A stretch of 64,000 nucleotides of DNA from Chloracidobacterium sp. (GTDB lineage Bacteria; Acidobacteriota; Blastocatellia; Pyrinomonadales; Pyrinomonadaceae), in NCBI GenBank assembly GCA_016716305.1, contig JADJWP010000002.1, forward strand, positions 804,501 to 868,500, given 5' to 3'. Below the pieces are notes generated by a model. It worked only from the letters and a program-made list of their open reading frames with translations. It searched no databases and was not told the origin of the DNA. A program made the position numbers and the translations under genes. Shown here in pieces: positions 49,998-58,324 of the stretch (its first letter is position 1; each line of letters opens with the position of its first letter).

Positions 49998-50459
49998 TCA
50001 TTTCTTGAATAGATCTTTTACCTTTCCGAGGAATCCGTCACCTTCGGTTGGCTCTGGCTTTTCGTTCTTGAGAATGAATAATTGATACTTTGTCCAGACG
50101 TCGTCACCCGGTCCGTCCAAAAGTCGTTTGTAACACCAGCTTACGGGAAACACGGCACTCGCACCGATGAAAAGAGGAAATGAATCTTCTCCCATTCCAG
50201 GATGGTTGCGCTCCCAACGAGCGGTCGGATCGTTTTTTTCAACAACCCGAACTATGTAGGCTCCGAACTCGATCGCAATGCCATAATATCCGTCGTCGTC
50301 CTTTGTTTTCTTGTATTGCTTGTGAAGATCCCCTAATACCTTCTCGACTTTCTTGATGGATTCGACCGAATAATCGAGCTCAATACCGTAAACCTCGCCG
50401 GCTATCCGCTCGGCCAATTTGCTCATCTCGATCTTCAAATCATTGATGTCTTTTTCCAT
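49998..50459 (-). CDS. Hypothetical soluble protein, 153 residues
   Basis: A soluble acidic protein. It begins with a helix (MEKDINDLKIEMSKLAERIA), has IELDYSVESIKKVEKVLGDLH and DGYYGIAIEFGAYIVRVVE, then RWERNHPGMGEDSFPLFIGA, and ends in a Lys-rich tail (FLGKVKDLFKK). The pattern of a Tyr-Gly-containing helix followed by an aromatic WERxxP segment is seen in several domain families of unknown function (DUF3806-like). I cannot name it. REP-like elements flank it on both sides. No signal peptide. Confidence 0.6.
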   Translation of the reverse strand: MEKDINDLKIEMSKLAERIAGEVYGIELDYSVESIKKVEKVLGDLHKQYKKTKDDDGYYGIAIEFGAYIVRVVEKNDPTARWERNHPGMGEDSFPLFIGASAVFPVSWCYKRLLDGPGDDVWTKYQLFILKNEKPEPTEGDGFLGKVKDLFKK

Positions 50460-51287
50460 GGAGAGAATTTAGCATAAAATCTTAGAGGTTTATCGTTCGC
50501 CTGAATGTGTCGAAACCTAGCACTGGCATCCCGAGCTGCGGAGCAGCGGCATGCCGATAGCCCCAAATGGAGCGACGCGGAACGTGGGGTTGAGTCCGCC
50601 ACACATTCCCAAGCCCGTGAAACGGTCGGCATAGCCGCAGAAACTTTTGCACATCCTCCGGAAAAGCATAGCTTTCCCCAAACAGACCGGCATAGCCCGA
50701 AATAGTGGCAGCAAGGGTACTTTTATCGTCCTTTGCGCGAGCTTTATCGCATTCGTTCATAGATTTCCCTACGGCTTTCACCGTGGGCTACGTTCCAAAC
50801 GTCCGCTACACGGCCTCATATGCTGCGAATCTTTCTTATTGAAACTCGCCGCACTATTGTGCTATCCTTGCAACGCTGTGCGTTCTTTGCAAACAGGGGC
50901 CGACCTTACTTTCACAGCACGCGGTCACCGACCCGGCCTCTGAAACGATCCCTGATCAACGATCGGAACCGGAAAATAAGCCGAACGCAAGGCCTGACCT
51001 GTTGATCTAATGGAGTTTAATGGTTCGAAGCACAAAACCGTTTCATTTACTGGAGTAGTTTTTCGCTGGTGAGACGGTTTGTGACAATAACCTGAACAGG
51101 TTAAACCATTTAACCTGTCTCAATTTTTTGCGAAAATGAGACGAAAGTGAGACGGCGTCGAACCAACGGGAGAATATCGAATGCGGCGAAAGGCCGTAAC
51201 GGATAGTGGATCACGGATGATGCAAAATGCCAGAGACCGGAATTACTTCCGAACTCTGGCTTTCTGCATCTTGATTCCTGCTTACTG
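50460..51287. other. 828-bp intergenic region with repeats and palindromes
   Basis: No convincing gene. It contains the second REP-like copy (50533-50563) with related pieces (GGTCGGCATAGCC near 50622, ACCGGCATAGCCC near 50687, ACGGCTTTCACCGT near 50766). It also contains a nested pair of palindromes at 51089-51118: AACCTG, AA, CAGGTT and, overlapping, ACAGGTTAAA, CCA, TTTAACCTGT, followed by a T-run. The second could be a terminator or an operator. Short frames in this stretch lack ribosome-binding sites and conserved features. Confidence 0.5.
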
Positions 51288-52658
51288 CTACTTTCGATCT
51301 TTGAAACTATCGAACAGCTCCGTGTGGCGGCTCGTGAGCGGGATAAGCCGTCCGCCAATGAACATGTGCTTGATGTTCGTACGCGGGTCGAGGATATCGC
51401 CATCGGTGACGACAATGTTCGCCATTTTGCCGACCTCGATCGAACCGAGCCGGTTATCGATCCCGAGTATCTGTGCCGGATAGATTGTGACGGCTTTCAA
51501 CGCTTCGTCCTTTGGCAGGCCGTAGCCGCTTGCAAGTCCGGCGTGGTACGGCAGATCGCGAACCTCGCCGCCCTGATCGCCGGTCGATATCGCAAACCGA
51601 ATTCCGGCCTTCTGCATCAACGATGGAGCAGCGAACAAGATGTCATACGCGTCGTCCTCGCGAACGGGCAAGCTGTAGATGTGAGTGTAGATCACCGGGA
51701 CATTCTGCTTCTTGAGCTCGTCCGCCGCTTTCCAGGCTTCCTGGCCTCCGCCGATGATCCCTTTCAGCTTCATATCGGCGATGAACTTCAACGCGCTTCT
51801 TATATCGCGCTCGCGTTCGACCGTGAAGATCACCGGCTTCACGCCCCGAACGTACGGAACCATCGCATCGAGCCGAACATTGTTGGCGACGTACGGCAAA
51901 CTTTTGTCCTTGTCATACGCTTCACGGGCACGCGCATAATTTTCGACGTCGGTAAATATCCGCTTGAGCTCTTCGATCTGCGTGTCCCTTCGCCGAACCG
52001 CTTCGTTAAAATCGATCTGCTGGCCGCCGCCCGGGCCAAATCCGCCAAATGTCGCTATTCGAGGATAATTTACGACAAGCCCAAATTCGCCAACGACGGC
52101 CATCTCGGACTGCGTTGAACCATTAAGATTGATAACGGCACTTTGGCCGGCGATCAGGCCGCCGCCGGGCAAGGAATGTGCGGTCGTGATGCCGTTCACA
52201 CGCGTTACATTGATATGCGACGAATGAGGGTTGATGCCCGTTATCGCCTTTGCATTTGCATTCAAGGTTCCGGGTTCGACGAGATCCATCGTCGCGTTAG
52301 CTCCCTGCGGTATCTCGGCAAGGCCCATATTCGTCCCCGCATCGATCATTCCCGGATAGACGGAAAGCCCTTTGCCGTCGATCCGCTCGGCACCCGACGG
52401 GACCGAGGTGCCGGAGCCGACCGCGGCGATCTTGCCATTCTGAATGACGACCGTTCCATTCTCGATCACCGCCCCCGTGACGGTGACTATCCTCGCATTC
52501 ACTATCGCGAACGTGCCCGCCCGGCCGGTGCGATTTTGCTGCGAGCCGTCGCTCTGGGTGAACGCCGATGCCGCCAAAACGAGGTTGGTCAAAGCGAAAA
52601 ATATGATCGTTCTCGGTCTCATTGATGTGATGCTTATGATTTGTCCTGCGGAGTTCAT
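51288..52658 (-). CDS. Secreted amidohydrolase-like protein lacking HxH
   Basis: A 456-residue member of the amidohydrolase superfamily with a signal peptide (TIIFFALTNLVLAASAFTQ). The start at 52658 overlaps the previous gene's stop (ATGA); a second ATG at 52622 is possible. The N-terminal beta domain (TFAIVNARIVTVTGAVIENGT) and the barrel are kept. In the first metal site PGMIDAGTNMG replaces the usual DAHxH, and GGGQEAW stands where a His is expected; a His is kept in IYTHIYSLP. The C-terminal motif GSIEVGKMANIVVTDGD is normal. It is probably catalytically altered or dead, or uses other residues. Confidence 0.8.
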   Translation of the reverse strand: MNSAGQIISITSMRPRTIIFFALTNLVLAASAFTQSDGSQQNRTGRAGTFAIVNARIVTVTGAVIENGTVVIQNGKIAAVGSGTSVPSGAERIDGKGLSVYPGMIDAGTNMGLAEIPQGANATMDLVEPGTLNANAKAITGINPHSSHINVTRVNGITTAHSLPGGGLIAGQSAVINLNGSTQSEMAVVGEFGLVVNYPRIATFGGFGPGGGQQIDFNEAVRRRDTQIEELKRIFTDVENYARAREAYDKDKSLPYVANNVRLDAMVPYVRGVKPVIFTVERERDIRSALKFIADMKLKGIIGGGQEAWKAADELKKQNVPVIYTHIYSLPVREDDAYDILFAAPSLMQKAGIRFAISTGDQGGEVRDLPYHAGLASGYGLPKDEALKAVTIYPAQILGIDNRLGSIEVGKMANIVVTDGDILDPRTNIKHMFIGGRLIPLTSRHTELFDSFKDRK

Positions 52659-54058
52659 CGATCGTTACCTCCGTCAATGTGCTCGGCGTCGTCAAGGTCG
52701 CCGCGAAGCCTCTCGGTCGGAATTCGCGGCGGCCCGCCTCCGCTTCCGGGGGCTTTATTTACGTCAAGTTTCTCAAGTTCCTCGCGTTCTTTAGCAAGTG
52801 CCGTCCGGCGCTGTGCATCAACTGCACGGTCAAAGTAGACCTCGCCTTCGACGAGCGTGACCTCCGCGATCGAATACGGGCTGAACGGATGGCCTGACCA
52901 AATGACGATATCAGCATCCTTATTCGTATCGATCGAGCCGGTCCGATTGCCGATGCCTAGCTGGATGGCCGGGTTCAGCGTGATCATCTTGAGTGCGTCC
53001 TGTTCGGGAACTCCGCCGTATTTCATCACCTTTGCAGCATCCAGATTCAACCTTCGCATGCGTTCGTTAGAATCGGAATTTATCGATACGTTGACGCCAT
53101 TTTTCCAAAGGATATATGCGTTGTAGGGGATCGCATCATAGGCCTCGAGCTTGTAACTCCAGCTATCCACAAAGATCGAAACGCCTGCACCATGCTTAGC
53201 GATCTCGGGCGCAAATTTGTACGCCTCCAACCCGTGCTGCAAGGTCCCGATCTTGAAGCCGAACTCGTCGGCAAGTCTCAGAAGATTGAGATGTTCATCA
53301 GAGCGGTAGCCGTGTGCATGTACCTTACGCTTTCCTTCCAGGATCTCAACGATCGGTTCAAGCTCCATATCACGACGTGGCGGAACCTTGGTTTTCTTTG
53401 CTCGAAAATCGTCCCACGCCTGTTTGTAATCGCGAGCTCGCAAAAACGCATCGCGAATGGTCTCGAGCACGCCCATGCGGGTTCGCGGGTACCTCGGTGT
53501 TTGTCCGGGTTGAAAGGTCTGGCTCGAACGCTTTGGGTTCTCGCCCATTGCGAATTTGATCCCGGAAGGTGCATCGGCAACGACGAATTCCTCGACGGGG
53601 CGGCCGTATTTGAACTTGACCGTCGAACTTTGACCGCCTATCGAATTTGCCGAACCGTGGAGCAGCAAAGCCGCTGTCACGCCGCCCGCAAGCGCACGAT
53701 AGATAGCGATGTCGCTCGGATTGAGAACGTCGCGAATGCGCGTCATCGACGTCACCGAAAGCGTACCCTCATTGACCGCATTCATCATCGTGTGCGAATG
53801 AGCATCGATGATGCCCGGCGTTACATACTTGCCGGTCGCGTCGATCACACGAGCACCGCTACCGGCCGTGATATTCTTACCGATCCGAACGATCTTACCG
53901 TCACGAACCAGAATGTCGGTATTCGCAAGCGTACCGCGGGTGGCGGTCATGACGGTCGCATTGCGGATCAGCAATTCACCGCCAGCCTGGGCCGATACGA
54001 CCAATGGCAATGCGAGAATACAAGCGATGCAAGTTATTGAAAATAGACGTCTTATCAT
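52655..54058 (-). CDS. Secreted amidohydrolase with complete metal site
   Basis: A 467-residue protein with signal peptide (FSITCIACILALPLVVSAQ). The metal ligands of the superfamily are all visible: DAHSH at about 86-90, His residues in KVHAHGY and TLQHGLEA, and Asp in INSDSNERM. The C-terminus has GSIDTNKDADIVIWSGHPF. It is imidazolonepropionase/dipeptidase-like and should hydrolyse a cyclic amide or peptide bond in the periplasm; the substrate is unknown. It is the only member of the trio with an intact site. It overlaps the next gene by four bases, so the two are translationally coupled. Confidence 0.88.
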   Translation of the reverse strand: MIRRLFSITCIACILALPLVVSAQAGGELLIRNATVMTATRGTLANTDILVRDGKIVRIGKNITAGSGARVIDATGKYVTPGIIDAHSHTMMNAVNEGTLSVTSMTRIRDVLNPSDIAIYRALAGGVTAALLLHGSANSIGGQSSTVKFKYGRPVEEFVVADAPSGIKFAMGENPKRSSQTFQPGQTPRYPRTRMGVLETIRDAFLRARDYKQAWDDFRAKKTKVPPRRDMELEPIVEILEGKRKVHAHGYRSDEHLNLLRLADEFGFKIGTLQHGLEAYKFAPEIAKHGAGVSIFVDSWSYKLEAYDAIPYNAYILWKNGVNVSINSDSNERMRRLNLDAAKVMKYGGVPEQDALKMITLNPAIQLGIGNRTGSIDTNKDADIVIWSGHPFSPYSIAEVTLVEGEVYFDRAVDAQRRTALAKEREELEKLDVNKAPGSGGGPPRIPTERLRGDLDDAEHIDGGNDR

Positions 54059-54128
54059 CTTTTCCTCGTAAACGGGGCGTTCGGCCCTTAAAATGAACGA
54101 TTATCGATCAGACTTCGACCGGATCGGA

Positions 54129-55787
54129 TTACGGAACTCTTGTACCTGAGAACGGTACCGCTCCCTGCGGCGAGTCGATGGTGCCGCTGACCTCGTTACC
54201 GCTGACCGAGCCCTTCACGGTGATCTCGATCGACGCTCCGCCAAATTCTACGGTACCTTGAAATTCAAAACCGCCGGACGCGATCTTGCCGTTTCGTATT
54301 TGCGTCGTCCCAAGTTGGGTCTGCATCGTACCGGTGACGGCCGTACCGGTCTGAATAAGTGTCAGAGTGCCCGAAAGCGGTTGACCCGGAACGTCGATAT
54401 TGATGTTGAATGTGCCGGCTACCGATGGGGTTGCTGATCCGCTCGGGTTTCCTGTCGAACCAGTTGGGCGTTGCGTCGGTGGCGGAGCTTTTGGCTCAAA
54501 GAGCTTTCCGTCAACGAAAACATGCGTTATCGCCTTTTCCCGTCCAAAGATATCTCCCCGCACAACTGTAAGATTTGCGATCTTCCCGGTTTCGACCGAA
54601 CCCGTCCGGTCGCTGATGCCGAAGATCTCGGCCGGTGTTAGAGTCATCGAGCGAATAGCGGCATCGCGGCCTAGTCCGTTCTCGACCGCTTTCGCGGCGT
54701 TTGCCGAAAAATCGTTCAGACTCGTCATTCCGCCCGATTGAAACGCAAATCGGACCCCGGCCGCTGCAAGCTTTGAGGCGGTCTTGGGCACCTCGGCACG
54801 AAGTCGGAGCGTCGATAAAGACTCCGGGTCCGCATCCGGCGAGGCCGCGGTCGTTCGCTTCGGAAAGTTGAGCGAAAGCAGGACAGATGCATCAGCAGCC
54901 TTCAGCCGATCCACTACTTTCCCGGCCTCGAGTCCACCCGCTACGATCAGCCTCAAATTGAATTCCTTGGCTAAATCGATAGCGCGTATTATCTCGATCT
55001 CGCTGTTGGCATTAAAGACCACCGGCATTTGCCGATTCAACACAGGGAAAAGAGCCTCGAGCGAACTATCGGCTTCAGGCCGTCTCATTCCGCGGGGATT
55101 TGCCGCATACATCTTCTGTAGTTCCTGGTGCCGCTGTGCATCAAGAAAAAGTTGACGCGTCGCTGAGAACATGCCCATTAGTGAACCGGGATACTGTCCG
55201 GGAATGCTCGAATACGAAATATGGAGAGCCGCGGGCGACCTAATGATCATTGCAGATGTCGACTCTCCGGCCAGATTAATTATCACCGACTGTCCGTTAA
55301 AGATCCCGTTCCGACCTACCGTGAGAGCCGTCGTAAACCCGGCATTCCTCGCTGCCTCGAACTGCGACTCACCGGCACGGAGTTCCGTCACCGCAAGATC
55401 CTCAGGCCGAAGACCAGCGGGATAGTTCGAATTTGACTGTCCCGCTTGTGCGGTCGCTGCCGCAGCAGCCGCAGCCGCACCTCCCGGCCCGCCACCGGTC
55501 GTTGGACGTACAGGAGCCTGTATACCCAGGCTCGTCAACGCATCGAAAAATCCCGGATAAACCGTCAATCCGGTACCGTCGAATACTTTGGCGTCTGCCG
55601 GTGCCGCGACATTGGCCCCAACGGCTTCGATGATACCGTCGCGAACGACAACGGTTCCCTTTTCGATGGTTGCACCTGAAACAGTAACGACCCGGGCATT
55701 GGCGATCGCGCACGATTGTCCAGATGCATTGGTGACCGAATACAACCCGATCGCCGCTATTGCGAGCAAATTGAGCTTGAATTTCAT
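54129..55787 (-). CDS. Secreted amidohydrolase-like protein without metal ligands, extra C-terminal domain
   Basis: A 552-residue protein with signal peptide (KLNLLAIAAIGLYSVTNASGQ). The superfamily frame is present (AIANARVVTVSGATIEKGT, TGSVETGKIANLTVVRGD). However, PGFFDALTSLG replaces DAHxH, and the barrel His and Asp positions read VFNANSE, GGLEAG and QSGGMTS. An Ala/Gly-rich loop is inserted early (GGGPGGAAAAAAAATA). After about residue 440 a Gly/Thr-rich linker leads to a beta domain (FNINIDVPGQPLSGTLTLIQ to SPQGAVPFSGTRVP). It is likely a non-catalytic paralogue. It is first in the three-gene unit, 70 bp upstream of the intact one. Confidence 0.82.
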   Translation of the reverse strand: MKFKLNLLAIAAIGLYSVTNASGQSCAIANARVVTVSGATIEKGTVVVRDGIIEAVGANVAAPADAKVFDGTGLTVYPGFFDALTSLGIQAPVRPTTGGGPGGAAAAAAAATAQAGQSNSNYPAGLRPEDLAVTELRAGESQFEAARNAGFTTALTVGRNGIFNGQSVIINLAGESTSAMIIRSPAALHISYSSIPGQYPGSLMGMFSATRQLFLDAQRHQELQKMYAANPRGMRRPEADSSLEALFPVLNRQMPVVFNANSEIEIIRAIDLAKEFNLRLIVAGGLEAGKVVDRLKAADASVLLSLNFPKRTTAASPDADPESLSTLRLRAEVPKTASKLAAAGVRFAFQSGGMTSLNDFSANAAKAVENGLGRDAAIRSMTLTPAEIFGISDRTGSVETGKIANLTVVRGDIFGREKAITHVFVDGKLFEPKAPPPTQRPTGSTGNPSGSATPSVAGTFNINIDVPGQPLSGTLTLIQTGTAVTGTMQTQLGTTQIRNGKIASGGFEFQGTVEFGGASIEITVKGSVSGNEVSGTIDSPQGAVPFSGTRVP

Positions 55788-55902
55788 ATCAGTTGAAAGG
55801 TGTGAAAAATCTGAAACGCTTTAGAATGTCGTTTACGCAGAGGATAATTGAAAAGTTTCAGAATGCAAAGCAAGCAGCGGGCATTCTCGAAATTTTGAGT
55901 TT

Positions 55903-56394
55903 CTATAGCGATGTTACGCGCTCGATCGTCGCTACAAAACACCCCGCCTCGCGGTTTCTCAAATTGATATATCTCACATCAGAGTCTGCAAAAATGCCTT
56001 CTATTTGCGAGTTCACATTTACAGCGTCGACGCCGACACGCGATAGCAGGACGGCGTTGTCGCCAAATGCCTCGAGAAGTAAAGGAACATTCAAAAGGTC
56101 GCCGGGGAAACCGTTCTCACTATAGGGAACGCAGTCTTCCTTATGAATGAAAACCGGTCCTGGATCGGGTAATTTCGCACGGCCTTCAAATGAGTTGTAC
56201 GTGAAGAAGATGCGGTAATCGCTGCCTTCATCGAATAGCCTTAAGCAGCTTCGACACGGTCCATAACCATCTGCGACGCTGACGACAGCCGCGAGGCTTT
56301 TGTATTGCGGCGACACCAATGTCTCTCTCACAATTCTAGTGATTTTGTCGGGAATCGGACTTACCCTGTAAACGATCTTATCCGTAGGTATCAT
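55903..56394 (-). CDS. DUF1203 family protein
   Basis: A 163-residue soluble protein with the DUF1203 hallmarks: GYGPCRSCLRLFD (CRxCL), IFFTYNSFEG, PGPVFIHKEDC, and a late VNVNSQIEGIF segment. Function of the family is unknown. The start overlaps the stop of ada (ATGA), so its translation is coupled to ada. This makes a link to the alkylation-stress response plausible. Confidence 0.85.
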   Translation of the reverse strand: MIPTDKIVYRVSPIPDKITRIVRETLVSPQYKSLAAVVSVADGYGPCRSCLRLFDEGSDYRIFFTYNSFEGRAKLPDPGPVFIHKEDCVPYSENGFPGDLLNVPLLLEAFGDNAVLLSRVGVDAVNVNSQIEGIFADSDVRYINLRNREAGCFVATIERVTSL

Positions 56395-57443
56395 CGCTGT
56401 CCTTGAAGTGTCTTTTCTTTCGTCAACAACTGCTGTTTGCGCTTTACACCCCAGCGATAACCGCTAAGCTCGCCGTTCTTGGAGACCACGCGATGGCATG
56501 GAATGACAACGGCGAGACGGTTGCCTGCACACGCTCTTGCGACTGCTCGAACCTTCTTTCTGTCGCCGAGCATTTCGGCGATCTGACTGTACGTGACCGT
56601 TTCTCCGTAGGGTATTTTCCTGAGCAAATCCCATACCTGCATCTGAAACGCCGTCGCCTGAATATCAAGCGGAAGCTCGTTCTGCGTTCGTTTTCCAGCA
56701 AGAATGTCGACTATGTCGTCTAGAAACTCCTTGAGAACATTTGCGTCTTTCACGATCTCGGCATTCGGAAATTCTTTTTTGAGATTTGATTCTAGTTCCG
56801 AGTCATTATCGGCAAATGACACGCTGCATAGCCCTTTGATCGTTCGCGCTACAAGTATGCGGCCAAGTTCACATTCCGTTATCGCAAAATTGATCTTCAT
56901 CCCCTTTCCGCCTTTTTGATACACCGCCGGCGTCATACCGAGACTTTCGGACGCCTTTTCATAAAGCCTACTACTCGAACCAAACCCGGCGTCGTATGTG
57001 GCCGTAGCGATATCGCTTCCGGCTCTCAGATCAAGTTTAAATCTTTCCATTCTCTTTGCCTCCGCATATTTCTTGGGCGAAACGCCGATCACTTCCTTGA
57101 AGGTTCGCTGCAGATGGTATGGACTTGAACCAACATCGGTAGCTAATTGTTCGAGTGAAAAATACTCGTCCGATGACAATAGTTCGCAGGCCTTTAAGAC
57201 CTTTTCGATCTTCGGATCCGCGAACTGATGGTCCTTTGGCTTACACCGAAAGCATGCCCGCAGACCGCTTTTTTCTGCATCTCCACATGTTTTAAAGAAC
57301 TCGATATTCTCGCGTTTCGGCAGTCTCGCCTTGCAGGATGGACGACAATAAATGCCCGTCGTCCGAACACCGAGGTAAAACGCTCCGTCAAACCGTTTGT
57401 CGTTCGTCTTTACTGCTTGCCAATATACCTCTTCATTCATCAA
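56391..57443 (-). CDS. ada: Ada: methylated-DNA methyltransferase and AraC-type regulator
   Basis: A 350-residue bifunctional protein. The N-terminal zinc domain holds C33, C37, C64 and C67 (IYCRPSCKARLP, ACFRCKP), the methyl-phosphotriester acceptor set. An AraC-type HTH follows (about 80-180; SSDEYFSLEQLATDVGSSPYH and KRMERFKLDLRAGSDIATA). The C-terminal O6-methylguanine methyltransferase has C316 in VIPCHRV with SGYRWGVKRK. It repairs alkylated DNA by irreversible transfer and, when methylated, activates its own operon. Length and order match E. coli Ada. Confidence 0.95.
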   Translation of the reverse strand: MMNEEVYWQAVKTNDKRFDGAFYLGVRTTGIYCRPSCKARLPKRENIEFFKTCGDAEKSGLRACFRCKPKDHQFADPKIEKVLKACELLSSDEYFSLEQLATDVGSSPYHLQRTFKEVIGVSPKKYAEAKRMERFKLDLRAGSDIATATYDAGFGSSSRLYEKASESLGMTPAVYQKGGKGMKINFAITECELGRILVARTIKGLCSVSFADNDSELESNLKKEFPNAEIVKDANVLKEFLDDIVDILAGKRTQNELPLDIQATAFQMQVWDLLRKIPYGETVTYSQIAEMLGDRKKVRAVARACAGNRLAVVIPCHRVVSKNGELSGYRWGVKRKQQLLTKEKTLQGQR

Positions 57444-57503
57444 CAGCGAGTTTATCGGCGGTTCGAACTAAAATCTATCCGAAAATTGCGGTAGAATTTA
57501 AAA

Positions 57504-57899
57504 ATGAGCGCGATCATCCTATTTGACGGCGTCTGCAATTTTTGTAACGCATCTGTGAATTTTGTGATCGCGCGCGACCGGGCTGGATATTTCAAGTTTG
57601 CACCACTTCAGTCGGAGATCGGAGAAGATGTGATCGAAAGACACGGAATCGACACGACCGAAACCGATTCAGTTATCCTCGTCGAAGACAACTTTGCCTA
57701 CACGCATTCGACAGCTGCATTGCGGATCGCGCGACGGCTCGATGGTCTGTGGTCATGGCTTTTTCTATTAATTGTCATTCCACGACCGATCCGAGATGTG
57801 TTTTATCGATTGTTTGCTAGGTACCGCTATCGGTTGTTTGGCCGGCAGGATGCTTGTATGATGCCAACTCCCGACATTCGGGATCGTTTTTTGAGTTGA
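57504..57899 (+). CDS. DCC family (DUF393) thiol-disulfide oxidoreductase-like protein
   Basis: A 131-residue protein with the family motif FDGVCNFC (residues 6-13), CxxC spacing with a preceding Asp-Gly, then FVIARDRAGYFKFAPLQSE and SVILVEDNFAYTHSTAALRI, both conserved in DUF393. A hydrophobic stretch (WSWLFLLIVIPRPI) and a basic tail with one more Cys follow. The family has a thioredoxin-like fold with presumed redox activity; the substrate is unknown. It starts 60 bp from the divergent ada gene, with a shared promoter region. Confidence 0.85.
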   Translation: MSAIILFDGVCNFCNASVNFVIARDRAGYFKFAPLQSEIGEDVIERHGIDTTETDSVILVEDNFAYTHSTAALRIARRLDGLWSWLFLLIVIPRPIRDVFYRLFARYRYRLFGRQDACMMPTPDIRDRFLS

Positions 57900-57971
57900 A
57901 GGCAAATAGAAATGTTCTTTTGGCGTTAGCGTAGATCGCCAAAATTAGAAACGGAAGAAGGTAGGATTTTT

Positions 57972-58256
57972 ATGAAAGCAATTTGGAACGGTGCGGTCTT
58001 GGCCGAGAGTGAACAGACGGTGGTCATCGAAGGCAACCATTATTTTCCAAAGGATTCCATCGTCAAAGAGCATTTTCAACCGAGCGCCACTAACACGGTC
58101 TGCGGCTGGAAAGGAACAGCAAGCTATTACGATATTGTTGTAAATGGCTCAACGAACAAAGATGCAGCCTGGTATTACCCGGCAACCAAGCCTGAGGCTA
58201 AGGAGATCGAGGGGTATGTTGCATTCTGGAAAGGCATTCAGGTAACTGGTTCATGA
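57972..58256 (+). CDS. DUF427 domain protein
   Basis: A 94-residue small protein. MKAIWNGAVLAESEQTVVIEGN is the standard DUF427 start; HYFPKDSIVKEHF, TVCGWKGTASYYDI and AAWYYPATKPEAKEIEGYVAFW follow the family. It is a beta-tent-like fold with no assigned reaction. It follows the DCC gene by 72 bp on the same strand; GAAGAAGG lies upstream as a ribosome-binding site. Confidence 0.9.
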   Translation: MKAIWNGAVLAESEQTVVIEGNHYFPKDSIVKEHFQPSATNTVCGWKGTASYYDIVVNGSTNKDAAWYYPATKPEAKEIEGYVAFWKGIQVTGS

Positions 58257-58324
58257 TCTCAGGACGCCGCCGGCCGTTCACCACGCCGCCCTTGCGTTCC
58301 GTGAAACGTGCCAAATGATGTCCT

